Below, one piece after another: positions 17,029 through 24,653 of a stretch of 64,000 bases of DNA (its first letter is position 1; each line of letters opens with the position of its first letter). This DNA is from Longimicrobiales bacterium (GTDB taxonomy: Bacteria > Gemmatimonadota > Gemmatimonadetes > Longimicrobiales > RSA9): NCBI GenBank assembly GCA_035461765.1, contig DATHUY010000035.1, forward strand, positions 1 to 64,000. Reading direction: 5' to 3'. The translations under genes and the position numbers were made by a program. The notes under the pieces were generated by a model. That model made no database searches. It was not told the origin of the DNA and worked only from the letters and a program-made list of their open reading frames with translations.

Positions 17029-17141
17029 GGCGAGCCCTCCCGTTTCCAGTGGATATCGGTTGTGCTGCTCGCGTCACAATCCGTGCCGCAGCACCGCTCG
17101 AGGCACGGGAGCGCGTCGCTGTCACGGCTCTTCCCGATCCG

Positions 17142-17184
17142 AACACGAACACGCTCCCGCTCCCGCTCCCGATTTCGTTCAGAG
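17142..17184 (+). repeat. Direct repeat copy 2
   Basis: Second copy of the element at 15982-16024: AACACGAACACGCTCCCG, TCCCGC repeats, TTCGTTCAGAGAG. It overlaps the last codons of the VOC gene (stop at 17179), so it sits at a gene end. Confidence 0.7.
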
Positions 17185-17604
17185 AGCGCCGTCCCCGTAG
17201 CTCAGCATCCACTGGACGCCGAAGCGATCACGCAGCGATCCATACAGCTCCGCCCACTCCGTCGCCTGCAACGCCATCTCCACCTCGCCGTCCTCCGCGA
17301 GCGCGTTGAAGATGCGCGTCGCATCCTCCGCCGTGTCGGGCTCGATCGTGATGTAGAAGTTCGTGCCGAACGTCAGCGGCTTCGGCCAGCCCTCGAGCAC
17401 GTCCGTCCCCATCAGCATGGAGTCGCCGATCGGAAGCGCGATGTGCGCGATCCTGTCGCGCTCCTGCTCCGGCACCTGCATCGACTCATCCTTGAAGTCC
17501 CGGAAGCGCATGACGGCGGCAAACTCGCCACCGAACACCGAGCGGTAGAAATTGAACGCCTCCTCGGTGTTGCCCTTGAAGTTCAGGTACGGGTTCGCCT
17601 TCAT
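17179..17604 (-). CDS. VOC-superfamily protein, PhnB-like
   Basis: A 141-aa cytoplasmic glyoxalase-fold protein of the PhnB/3-demethylubiquinone methyltransferase-like group. It starts with MKANPYLNFKGNTEEAFNFY, the usual opening of the group. It continues with SVFGGEF, then the paired beta-alpha modules (HIALPIGDSMLMGTD and NFYITIEPDTAEDATRIF), and closes with SLRDRFGVQWML. These proteins bind small molecules or metals, and many have no known substrate. The start at 17604 has GGAG 8 nt upstream. It is divergent from the MerR regulator next door, but nothing shows that it is a target. Confidence 0.88.
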   Translation of the reverse strand: MKANPYLNFKGNTEEAFNFYRSVFGGEFAAVMRFRDFKDESMQVPEQERDRIAHIALPIGDSMLMGTDVLEGWPKPLTFGTNFYITIEPDTAEDATRIFNALAEDGEVEMALQATEWAELYGSLRDRFGVQWMLSYGDGAL

Positions 17605-17765
17605 GTCTGATCTCCGTTTCGTCAGAGTCCCTGTGTATCCGCTCACCTGTACGTCGAACGATGCCGGGCGAAATCGACACCGGGTCGCGGACTTCGGAAT
17701 TCAGCCGGACCCGGCAGAACACAGCCCCCGGGCGAAGCGGCCGGAGAGCACATTCACGAGTCCCC

Positions 17766-17796
17766 TTGACCCTCACGCAACGTGAGACGGTACCAT
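17766..17796 (+). promoter_or_regulatory. MerR-type promoter with 19-bp spacer and CTCACG-n3-CGTGAG dyad
   Basis: The -35 hexamer TTGACC (17766-17771) and -10 hexamer TACCAT (17791-17796) are separated by exactly 19 bp, the over-long spacing that MerR-family activators correct by DNA distortion. Inside the spacer is a perfect inverted repeat, CTCACG/CGTGAG (17772-17777 and 17781-17786), as in TipA/BmrR/MtaN-type operators. It lies 37 bp before the MerR gene, so autoregulation is strongly suggested. Confidence 0.85.
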
Positions 17797-17833
17797 TGGC
17801 GGACACTGCGGACCACCGGACAACGAGGCGAAC

Positions 17834-18661
17834 ATGGCGGGACGATGGCAGGTGGGTGAGCTGGCGGCGCTTGCGAAGGTGACGGTCCGCACACTCCACC
17901 ACTATGACCAGATCGGGCTGCTGGAGCCGTCGGATCGAAGCGGCGCGGGCTATCGCCTGTATTCGGATACTGATCTGGAGCGGCTGTACCGCATCCTGCT
18001 GTTTCGTGAGCTCGGCTTTCAGCTGGACCGGATCGCGGAGCTGCTCGACGCGCCCGCGGCCGAGCAGGCCGCGGCGCTCACGGCGCAGCGGGATCAGCTG
18101 CTGGCCGAGCAGCGCCGGATGGACGCGGTGATTCGGGCACTGGATCACGCACTGGAATCCATGGAGAAGGGGGTAACGATGGGAAGTGATGAGATGGCCG
18201 AAGGCTTCGACGCGTTTGCGAACGCGCCGGAGGACGTCCGCGCGCACCAGGCGACGCACGGCGACGAGGCCAGGGAGCGGTGGGGCGATACGGACGCATA
18301 CAGCGAGTCCATGCGCCGCGCGGGCGGGCACAGCAGCGCCGACTGGGAGAAGATCCGGCAGGAGGATGAGGGGAACCAGGCGCGTATGGCCACGCTCCTG
18401 GCCGCCGGGGCCGACCCTGAAGGCAGCGACGCCATGGCGGGGGCCGAAGCGATGCGGCTTCATATCAGCCGCTGGTTCTACGACTGCAGCCCCGAGGCGC
18501 ACGCGGCGCTCGCGGATATGTACGAGACGGACCCGCGCTTCACCGCATTCTACGAGAAGCGCGCGGGCGGCCTGGCGGCGTTCGTCGCATCCGCCATCCG
18601 AGCGAATGCGCGGCGCGGCCGGCCGAATTCCGCGGCCGGGGAGCCGGGCCCGAGCACCTGA
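17834..18661 (+). CDS. MerR-family regulator with TipAS ligand-binding domain
   Basis: A 275-aa TipA-like transcription activator. Residues 1-70 are the MerR winged helix (WQVGELAALAKVTVRTLHHY, then YRLYSDTDLERLYRILLFRE). The dimerisation coiled coil covers about 70-115 (EQAAALTAQRDQLLAEQRRM). Residues 130-255 are a TipAS domain (RERWGDTDAYSESMRRAG, then EAMRLHISRWFYDCSPE), which in TipA captures thiopeptide-like multidrug ligands. An internal ATG at about 18179 (GVTMGSDEM) could give a TipAS-only product, as in tipA; this is inference. GAGG lies upstream of the ATG. Its own promoter has the classic 19-bp spacer and dyad. No obvious drug-resistance target adjoins it. Confidence 0.93.
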   Translation: MAGRWQVGELAALAKVTVRTLHHYDQIGLLEPSDRSGAGYRLYSDTDLERLYRILLFRELGFQLDRIAELLDAPAAEQAAALTAQRDQLLAEQRRMDAVIRALDHALESMEKGVTMGSDEMAEGFDAFANAPEDVRAHQATHGDEARERWGDTDAYSESMRRAGGHSSADWEKIRQEDEGNQARMATLLAAGADPEGSDAMAGAEAMRLHISRWFYDCSPEAHAALADMYETDPRFTAFYEKRAGGLAAFVASAIRANARRGRPNSAAGEPGPST

Positions 18662-18670
18662 GGGGAGACG

Positions 18671-18838
18671 GCCGGCACCGCCGACTGTCGCGCCCGGCCG
18701 GCACCTCCGACCGTCGCGCCCGGCCGGCGCCTCCGACTGTCGCGCCCGGCCGGCGCCTCCGACCGTGGCGCCCGGCCGAGCCTCCGACCGTGGCGCCCGG
18801 CCGGCGCCTCCGACCGTGGCGCTCGGCGGGCGCCTCCA
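18671..18838 (+). repeat. Tandem repeat, six copies of about 26 bp
   Basis: Units beginning GCCGGCGCCTCCGACCGTGG (with C/T and G/C variants) recur at about 18671, 18697, 18723, 18749, 18775 (25 bp) and 18800, followed by a decayed copy. The array begins 10 bp after the MerR stop codon. No unique spacers separate the units, so it is not a CRISPR. It could form GGCC-rich hairpins in the 3' region of the MerR transcript. Confidence 0.85.
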
Positions 18839-19141
18839 ATCCTCCATTCGGCGCACCGGCATCACACATCTGGAGCATTTGACGCAGATAAAACGCTCAA
18901 CCCTCCAGCGGCCGCGCGGGCGGCCGCGGCAATGGAAGGTTGAGCGCGCCACGCGCGCTGGATCCTCCATTCACTCCGATCGAGGGGCGGCGGATGGAAG
19001 GTTCGCGGCCCTCGCAACGCCCGGCACCACCCTCGCGGCCGGCGCGGCTGCAGGCCCTGCGCGCCAACGCATATAGCTCCTTCGGCTCCTCCGGCATGCA
19101 TAATGCCCCTTTCTGGCCTCCGCTTGCGGGAGACCCCTACC
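18839..19141. other. Non-coding stretch with interspersed CCTCCATTC / ATGGAAGG palindromes
   Basis: There is no convincing gene between the 26-bp array and the LysM gene. The clearest structure is the imperfect inverted repeat 18895-18945: arms GCTCAACCCTCCA and TGGAAGGTTGAGC match at 12 of 13 positions and enclose two GCGGCCGC palindromes. Related half-elements (CCTCCATTC, ATGGAAGGTT) occur at about 18841 and 18965-19003. This resembles a decayed cluster of short palindromic intergenic repeats. Confidence 0.6.
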
Positions 19142-19438
19142 ATGGAGGCCGAATTGGGACTCTTCGATCGTAAAGAGAAGCCGAAGGCAGACTTCTCGAA
19201 CGTACAGAGCGGCTCGTCGACACAGCCGGACACCCCGGCGCGGCCGGCGGCGGGCGCAGTCAGCAGCTACACGGTCAAGTCGGGTGACACACTGTCAGCC
19301 ATCGCGGAGCGGGAATACGGCGATGCGGGCCAGTGGCGGCGCATCTTCGAGGCGAACCGCGACACCATCGACAACCCGGACCTGATCCATCCCGGTCAGG
19401 AGCTGAAGATTCCGTCCCGCGAGCGGGGTGCAACATGA
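19142..19438 (+). CDS. Small LysM-domain protein
   Basis: A 98-aa protein. A disordered, Pro/Ala-rich N-terminal half is followed by one LysM motif (SSYTVKSGDTLSAIAEREYG, then IFEANRDTIDNPDLIHPGQE, ending LKIPS) that binds peptidoglycan-type glycans. It resembles the LysM half of YgaU/Kbp proteins but lacks a BON domain. No signal peptide is evident, so its place in the cell is uncertain. The start at 19142 has GGGAGA about 8 nt upstream. It overlaps the next gene by ATGA. Confidence 0.88.
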   Translation: MEAELGLFDRKEKPKADFSNVQSGSSTQPDTPARPAAGAVSSYTVKSGDTLSAIAEREYGDAGQWRRIFEANRDTIDNPDLIHPGQELKIPSRERGAT

Positions 19439-19905
19439 GGATGACACGGCGGGCTTTCACGCTGGCGTTCGCGATCGGTCTGGTGCCGATGCTTGGCGCG
19501 TGCGACCGCGAGGCGGAAGTGGACGATGATGTCGATGTGCCGATGGCCGACGAAGCGACCACGGCCGAGGCCGTGCGCGTGACCGACGTCGAGCTCGGCC
19601 GTTCGATCGACGCCGAAGGGCGCATCGCGGACGACGAGGGGACGGATGATTTCGGACCCGGCGACACTATCTACGTTTCCGTGAACACCGAGGGCGCGGC
19701 CAGCGGTTCGACGCTGTCGGCACGCTGGACGTTCGAGGACGGCCAGGTGGTGGACGAGACATCGCAGACGATCTCACCCACGGGACCGGCCACGACCGAG
19801 TTCCACATCTCCCAGCCGGGTGGATTGCCGGCCGGGGAGTACCGGGTCGAGATCCAGCTGAACGGCCGGACGGTGGAGACTCTGGAGTTCGAGGTAAACC
19901 AGTAA
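19435..19905 (+). CDS. Lipoprotein with Ig-like beta-sandwich domain, function unknown
   Basis: A 156-aa lipoprotein. A Tat/Sec-like N-terminus (MRMTRRAFTLAFAIGL) ends in the lipobox LGAC, followed by an acidic linker (EAEVDDDVDVPMADE). A beta-rich domain (residues about 50-156) ends in GGLPAGEYRVEIQLNGRTVE, the style of an Ig-like or filamin-like sandwich. It is translationally coupled to the LysM gene (ATGA), so the pair probably acts together at the cell wall. It is followed by a clear terminator hairpin. No specific function can be assigned. Confidence 0.8.
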   Translation: MRMTRRAFTLAFAIGLVPMLGACDREAEVDDDVDVPMADEATTAEAVRVTDVELGRSIDAEGRIADDEGTDDFGPGDTIYVSVNTEGAASGSTLSARWTFEDGQVVDETSQTISPTGPATTEFHISQPGGLPAGEYRVEIQLNGRTVETLEFEVNQ

Positions 19906-19936
19906 CCTCCGCGTTTCAGGCAGATCGACCGTTCAT

Positions 19937-19965
19937 GGAAGGCCCCGCACACGCGGGGCTTTCCT
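19937..19965 (+). terminator. Hairpin terminator after the LysM-lipoprotein pair
   Basis: Stem GGAAGGCCCCGC / GCGGGGCTTTCC (11 of 12 pairs) with an ACAC loop, followed by a short T run inside the 3' arm. It lies 32 bp past the lipoprotein stop and before trkA, so it likely separates the two units. Confidence 0.75.
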
Positions 19966-19994
19966 GCATCGGGATCACGTATGATCTTTCCTGG

Positions 19995-20010
19995 CTGTGT
20001 CGCGACACAG
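19995..20010 (+). promoter_or_regulatory. Perfect 16-bp palindrome upstream of trkA
   Basis: CTGTGTCGCGACACAG is a perfect inverted repeat without spacer, centred about 40 bp before the trkA start. It is a candidate operator for potassium-uptake control; the binding protein is not identifiable here. Confidence 0.45.
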
Positions 20011-20042
20011 ACGAGAGTACCCGTACCCGGACGTGATGTGAT

Positions 20043-21386
20043 ATGAGGATTCTGATCCTCGGTGCTGGTGATGTAGGAATGCACCTCGCGCAGCAGCTCG
20101 CGCTCGAGAACCATGACGTGGTGCTGATCGAGCAGGACCGCGAGCGAGCGCGCATGGCGCAGGACTTCCTCGACGCGCTGGTGGTGGAGGGGAACGGCGC
20201 GAGCCTGACGACGCTGGAGCAGGCGGGCATCACGAAGACCGACCTGCTGCTTGCGGTGACGAGCCATGACGAGGTCAACATCATGGCCTGCCTGTCCGCC
20301 GCGCAGTACGATGTGCCGAAACGCATCGCGCGCGTCTCCAAGCCGGACTACTACGACCATACCGGGATCCTGCCGCCGGAGCGGCTCGGGGTGGACCTGA
20401 TGATCAATCCGGAGCGCGAGTGCGCGCTGGAGAGCTATCAGCTCCTGCAGAGCGCCGCCGCGGCGGAGTTCGCACAGTTCGAGAACGGACTGGTGCAGCT
20501 GATCGGCGTGCGCGTGAAGCCGGGCGCGCCGGTCGCGGGCAAGCGGCTGCTCGAGATCGGACGGGGCATGAAGGACGTCCGCGCGCTGGTCGTGGCGATC
20601 GCACGGGATGGCGAGACGATCATTCCGTCGGGCGGTACGCGCATCGAGGAGGGCGACCAGGTTTTCATCCTGGGCGAGCCGAAGCACATGCCGGACGTGC
20701 TGCCGCTCGCGGGCTACGAGCGCTTCGACCTGCGTCGCGTGATCATCGCCGGCGGCAGTCGCGAGGCGTGGTTCCTCGCGCACATGCTGGAAGAGCACAA
20801 GATCGGCTGCACGCTGATCGAGCGCGACCGCAACCGCGCATTCGAGCTGTCGGAGGATCTGCGCAAGACGCTCGTGCTGCACGGCGACGCGACCGACCTC
20901 GAGCTGCTGGAGATGGAGGCGATCGGCGATGCCGACGGCTTCGTCGCATACACCGGCAGCGATGAGACCAATCTGCTGTCGTGTCTGCTCGCGAAGAACC
21001 TCGGCACCCATCGCGTGATCTCGCTGATCAAGCGCTTCAACTACATTCCGCTCGTGTCCCGTGTCGGTGTCGATGCCGCCGTATCCCCGCGCATGGCGGC
21101 GGTCAACGCGATCCTGACGCACGTGCGTCGCGGGTCCGTGCTCGCAGTCGCCACGCTCAAAGGCACACGCGCGGAGGGTATCGAGTTCAACGTCTCTGCC
21201 CGCTTCCCTTACATCGACATGCCGCTGTCGGCAGTCAAGCTCCCGAAGGGGAGCCTGATCGGGGCGATCGTGCGCGGCGACCGCGCCATCATCCCGGGCG
21301 GCGACGACGAGATCCGGCCTGGCGACCGCGTCGTGGTGTTCGTCGTGCCGGAGGCGCTCCGCAAGGTGGAGGACCTGTTTGCCTAG
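20043..21386 (+). CDS. trkA: Trk potassium uptake system, peripheral NAD-binding subunit
   Basis: A 447-aa cytoplasmic regulator of the Trk K+ channel, built of two RCK_N/RCK_C units. The first Rossmann motif, GAGDVGMHLAQQLA, is at residues 6-19. An RCK_C domain covers about 140-220 (GVRVKPGAPVAGKRLLEIG). The second RCK_N is at about 230-350 (VIIAGGSREAWFLAHMLEE, then GDATDLELLEMEAIGDADGF), and the last RCK_C ends in RPGDRVVVFVVPEALRKVE. The length is that of E. coli TrkA (458 aa). Its stop lies inside the start of trkH, giving an 8-bp overlap and probable translational coupling. Confidence 0.96.
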   Translation: MRILILGAGDVGMHLAQQLALENHDVVLIEQDRERARMAQDFLDALVVEGNGASLTTLEQAGITKTDLLLAVTSHDEVNIMACLSAAQYDVPKRIARVSKPDYYDHTGILPPERLGVDLMINPERECALESYQLLQSAAAAEFAQFENGLVQLIGVRVKPGAPVAGKRLLEIGRGMKDVRALVVAIARDGETIIPSGGTRIEEGDQVFILGEPKHMPDVLPLAGYERFDLRRVIIAGGSREAWFLAHMLEEHKIGCTLIERDRNRAFELSEDLRKTLVLHGDATDLELLEMEAIGDADGFVAYTGSDETNLLSCLLAKNLGTHRVISLIKRFNYIPLVSRVGVDAAVSPRMAAVNAILTHVRRGSVLAVATLKGTRAEGIEFNVSARFPYIDMPLSAVKLPKGSLIGAIVRGDRAIIPGGDDEIRPGDRVVVFVVPEALRKVEDLFA

Positions 21387-22836
21387 AGGCGTACGGGTCC
21401 TCGGGCTCGGGGATGTCACGCACCTGGTCGGCACCGTGCTGCTTGGCGTCGCCGGTGCACTCGGTGTCACCGCGATCGCCGGCTTCGCGTTCGGCGAGGG
21501 CTCAGGCCTGCCCCTCCTGATCTCGTGTTTCGTCGCGGGCGGCGCCGGCTGGACGGCGCGGCATTTCACGCGTGTACCGGATGCCATCAACTTCCAGGAG
21601 GCGTTCGCAACGGTCACGTTCTCGTGGCTGGCCGTAGCCATCGTCGGCGCGCTGCCCTACCTGCTGTCCGGTGCCATTGCCTCTCCGACCGCCGCGCTGT
21701 TCGAGTCGGTATCGGGGTTCACAACGACCGGCGCGTCAGTGTTCTCCGACGTCGAAGTGATCGAGCCCGGCATCCTCCTCTGGCGCAGCGTGACGCAGTG
21801 GCTCGGCGGGATGGGGTTCATCGTGCTGGGTGTCGCGATCCTGCCCTACCTCGGTGTTGGCGGCATGCAGCTGTTCCGGCTCGAGGCGCCCGGCCCCACG
21901 ACCGACCGGCTGCGGCCCCGCATCCGCGAAACCGCGAAGCTGCTGTGGATGGTCTATGCCGCGATGACCGCCGCTCTCGTGGCGCTGTACGCCGTGAGCG
22001 GGATGCCGCTCCTCGATGCGGTGAACCACGCGTTCACCACGATGCCGACGGGCGGGTTCTCGACGCGGAACGGTTCCATGGGCGCATTCCCGGCCGCCAC
22101 CCAGTGGATCGCCATCGTGTTCATGTTCCTCGCCGGGACCAGCTTCACGCTGCATTACCGCACGATTGCTCGCGGTCCGAGGGCGTACTGGCGCGACACG
22201 GAGTGGCGGCTCTACACCGGCATCACCGTCACCGCGACCCTCGCGGTCGCATTCCTGATAGGCGGCAATGGTGAGCCGCTCGAGCAGGTCCTCCGCGAGG
22301 CGACGTTCCAGGTGGTATCGATCGTTACCACAACGGGGTATGCGACCGCGGACTACGCGGTCTGGGCACCCGCCGCGCAGATCGCACTGTTCCTGCTGTT
22401 CTTCCTGGGCGGCATGGCCGGGTCGACGGCCGGGGGCATGAAGATGATCCGCGTGCTGCTGGTGCTGAAGCACGCGTGGCTGGAGATCCGCAAGCAGCTG
22501 CACCCGCGCGCGGTGTTCGTGCCGAAGGTGGGCGGCCGCATCGTTCGCGAGGAGGTCATGCTGAACGTGCTCGGCTTCGTGCTGCTCTACATGCTGCTTT
22601 TCGGGCTGGGCACGTTCGGGATGGCCCTGCTCGGGCTGTCACTGCCGGCCGCCGCCGGTGCGGCAGCGACCGCCGTCAGCAACGTGGGACCGGCGCTCGC
22701 CGAGCTCGGTCCGACGGAGAACTTCGGCGGGCTGCCGTGGCAGGGCCAGATCATCATGATATTCCTCATGATCGTCGGCCGCCTCGAGATCTACACGGTC
22801 CTGCTCCTGTTCCACCCCGGGCTGTGGCGGCGCTGA
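21379..22836 (+). CDS. trkH: Trk potassium uptake system, membrane subunit
   Basis: A 485-aa polytopic inner-membrane K+ channel subunit. The four selectivity-filter P-loops are readable: SGFTTTGASVF, TTMPTGGFSTR, VTTTGYATADY and AVSNVGPALAE. The gating-loop region FLGGMAGSTAGGMKMIR is also present. It starts with TTG at 21379, supported by GGAGG six bases upstream and by an 8-bp overlap with trkA. The first 15 residues (PRGVRVLGLGDVTHLVG) precede the first helix. Together with TrkA it forms a complete K+ uptake system. Confidence 0.95.
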   Translation: MPRGVRVLGLGDVTHLVGTVLLGVAGALGVTAIAGFAFGEGSGLPLLISCFVAGGAGWTARHFTRVPDAINFQEAFATVTFSWLAVAIVGALPYLLSGAIASPTAALFESVSGFTTTGASVFSDVEVIEPGILLWRSVTQWLGGMGFIVLGVAILPYLGVGGMQLFRLEAPGPTTDRLRPRIRETAKLLWMVYAAMTAALVALYAVSGMPLLDAVNHAFTTMPTGGFSTRNGSMGAFPAATQWIAIVFMFLAGTSFTLHYRTIARGPRAYWRDTEWRLYTGITVTATLAVAFLIGGNGEPLEQVLREATFQVVSIVTTTGYATADYAVWAPAAQIALFLLFFLGGMAGSTAGGMKMIRVLLVLKHAWLEIRKQLHPRAVFVPKVGGRIVREEVMLNVLGFVLLYMLLFGLGTFGMALLGLSLPAAAGAAATAVSNVGPALAELGPTENFGGLPWQGQIIMIFLMIVGRLEIYTVLLLFHPGLWRR

Positions 22837-22886
22837 GACGGTCGCTCTCCACCTCGTGTGCGCGGGGCAGACCACGCGCAGCGGCT

Positions 22887-23264
22887 TCACGGCCCCTGCG
22901 AATTGCGCCGGCGGCCGGACAGCTCCACCAGCGTGACGCCCGGATTGCCCCGCTCCAGGTCGGAGTCACTACGCAGATCGGGGTAGCGGTCCAGCAGGCC
23001 TCGACTCGCCGCGTCGAATATGCTGAACGATTCGCCCGTCACGATGCTGCCGATCCTGCCCGCCGCATGCAGCGCGTCCAGCTCCGCGCGCAGCGACGTG
23101 CGCAGGCGGCCGCCCTTCCCGGTCGAGCCGTAGCCGTGCACCAGCTTCAGCACCGCGACCCGCGCGTTGCGGGCTCGCTGCAGCTCCGCTTCGAGCCGCT
23201 GCTTCGCCTCGTCTGCCGTGGGCATCCCCGCCTTCATGTTCACCGTCTCGATACGGCTCGCCAT
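22887..23264 (-). CDS. Smr (small MutS-related) domain protein
   Basis: A 125-aa protein consisting mostly of one Smr domain: ETVNMKAGMPTADEAKQRLE, then the core VLKLVHGYGSTGKGGRLR, where HGxGxGxLR is the nuclease-type signature, and a C-terminal GNPGVTLVEL strand. Smr domains nick DNA or RNA. A lysine/glycine-rich loop replaces the usual GKGxL form only slightly. An in-frame ATG at 23294 would add ten residues; 23264 has AAGG at good distance. It is transcribed away from the peptidase gene. Confidence 0.85.
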   Translation of the reverse strand: MASRIETVNMKAGMPTADEAKQRLEAELQRARNARVAVLKLVHGYGSTGKGGRLRTSLRAELDALHAAGRIGSIVTGESFSIFDAASRGLLDRYPDLRSDSDLERGNPGVTLVELSGRRRNSQGP

Positions 23265-23336
23265 GCGCCCGGCCTTGTGGAGTCCATTCCGCACGCTGAG
23301 TATTCGGTACCCCTTCCCTCACCGGCCAGAGGTCCC

Positions 23337-24629
23337 ATGAAGACGATATACACCGCCATCCTCGCGACAGTGCTCGCCGCTCCGCTGGCCGCACAGACCC
23401 CGTCGCCCAACGCGGCGACAGACGCGGCCGTCGCACAACACACGCCGCGGATCACGGAGCTCCGTCATCGCATCCACGCGAACCCGGAGCTCGGCAACCG
23501 TGAGACAGAGACCGCAGCGCTCATCGCGGACCACCTGCGCGGGCTCGGCCTCGAGGTGCGCACCGGCATCGCGCACACGGGCGTCATCGGCATCCTGCGC
23601 GGCGGCCGGCCAGGCCCGGTCGTCGCCGTGCGCGCCGACATCGATGCGCTTCCCGTCACCGAGGCGACCGGCCTGCCCTTCGCGTCCACGAAGCGCGTCA
23701 TGTACAACGGCCAGGAAGTCGGCGTCATGCATGCATGCGGCCACGACATCCACACCGCCGTCGGCCTCGGCACCGCCAGCGTCCTCGCCGGCATGAAGCA
23801 GGACCTCGCTGGCACCGTCGTCTTCATATTCCAGCCCGCCGAGGAGGGCGCACCTGCGGGCGAGCAGGGTGGCGCTCGACTGATGCTCCAGGAAGGCGCG
23901 TTCCGCGATCCGGCGCCGGAGGTCGCGTTCGCCCTGCATTCACACCCGTCCCTCGACGTCGGACAGCTCGGCGTGACGCCCGGCCCCGCCATGGCCGCTT
24001 CCGACCGCTGGACCGCCCGCATCATGGGCCGGCAGGCACACGGCGCGCAGCCGCAGGAGTCCATCGATCCCGTGGTCATGGCGGCGCAGGCGGTAATGGC
24101 GCTCCAGACCATCCGCTCGCGCAACATGTCCGCGCTCGATGACGGCGTCGTCACCGTCGGTATCATCCGCGGCGGCGAGCGCAACAACATCATTCCAGGC
24201 GAGGTGTATCTGGAAGGCACGGTGCGCACGTTCGATCCGGCGGTCCAGGACATGATCGAGCGCCGCATGCGTGAGATCCTCGACGGCGTCACGAGGGCCG
24301 GCGGCGGCTCGTTCGAGATGACGTACAACCGCGGCTATCCGGTTACCGTGAACGACCCCGATCTCACCGCGCGGATGACGCCGACACTTGCGCGTACGGT
24401 GGGTGCGGAGAACATGCTGGTACTGCCTCCCACCACGGGCGCCGAGGACTTCAGCTACTTCGCGCAGGAGGTGCCCGGTCTGTACTTCCGGCTCGGCACC
24501 ACGAAGCCCGGCACGACGTCCGGCGGGCTGCACACGCCGACCATGACCGCCGACGACTCGGCGATCCCCGTCGGCATGCGGGCCATGACATCGCTCGTGC
24601 TGGATTACCTGGGCAGGGCGGATCGTTGA
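23337..24629 (+). CDS. Secreted M20-family amidohydrolase (IAA-amino acid hydrolase/HipO-like)
   Basis: A 430-aa metallo-amidohydrolase that cleaves N-acyl amino acids or related amides. It has a signal peptide (MKTIYTAILATVLAAPLAAQ). The motifs are VAVRADIDALPV, the zinc site HACGHDIH, the catalytic glutamate pair in QPAEEGAP, the dimerisation domain (about 215-330), and the last ligand His in GGLHTPTM. AGAGG lies 5 nt before the ATG. Export is unusual compared with cytoplasmic HipO but common in this kind of organism. It is monocistronic and ends 24 bp from the convergent cytochrome gene. The exact substrate cannot be read from the sequence. Confidence 0.93.
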   Translation: MKTIYTAILATVLAAPLAAQTPSPNAATDAAVAQHTPRITELRHRIHANPELGNRETETAALIADHLRGLGLEVRTGIAHTGVIGILRGGRPGPVVAVRADIDALPVTEATGLPFASTKRVMYNGQEVGVMHACGHDIHTAVGLGTASVLAGMKQDLAGTVVFIFQPAEEGAPAGEQGGARLMLQEGAFRDPAPEVAFALHSHPSLDVGQLGVTPGPAMAASDRWTARIMGRQAHGAQPQESIDPVVMAAQAVMALQTIRSRNMSALDDGVVTVGIIRGGERNNIIPGEVYLEGTVRTFDPAVQDMIERRMREILDGVTRAGGGSFEMTYNRGYPVTVNDPDLTARMTPTLARTVGAENMLVLPPTTGAEDFSYFAQEVPGLYFRLGTTKPGTTSGGLHTPTMTADDSAIPVGMRAMTSLVLDYLGRADR

Positions 24630-24653
24630 CTGAGCTCGCTTCGCCGCTGCATC

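Noticed and set aside
18671-18838. CRISPR array
   Set aside because: Repeats are contiguous without unique spacers, units vary, and no cas gene is present. The 42-bp array at 34735 fails for the same reasons.
22476-23336. N-terminal extension of the M20 hydrolase
   Set aside because: The upstream part overlaps trkH and Smr genes and reads as Arg/Ala-rich text. The signal peptide begins at 23337 behind a ribosome-binding site.
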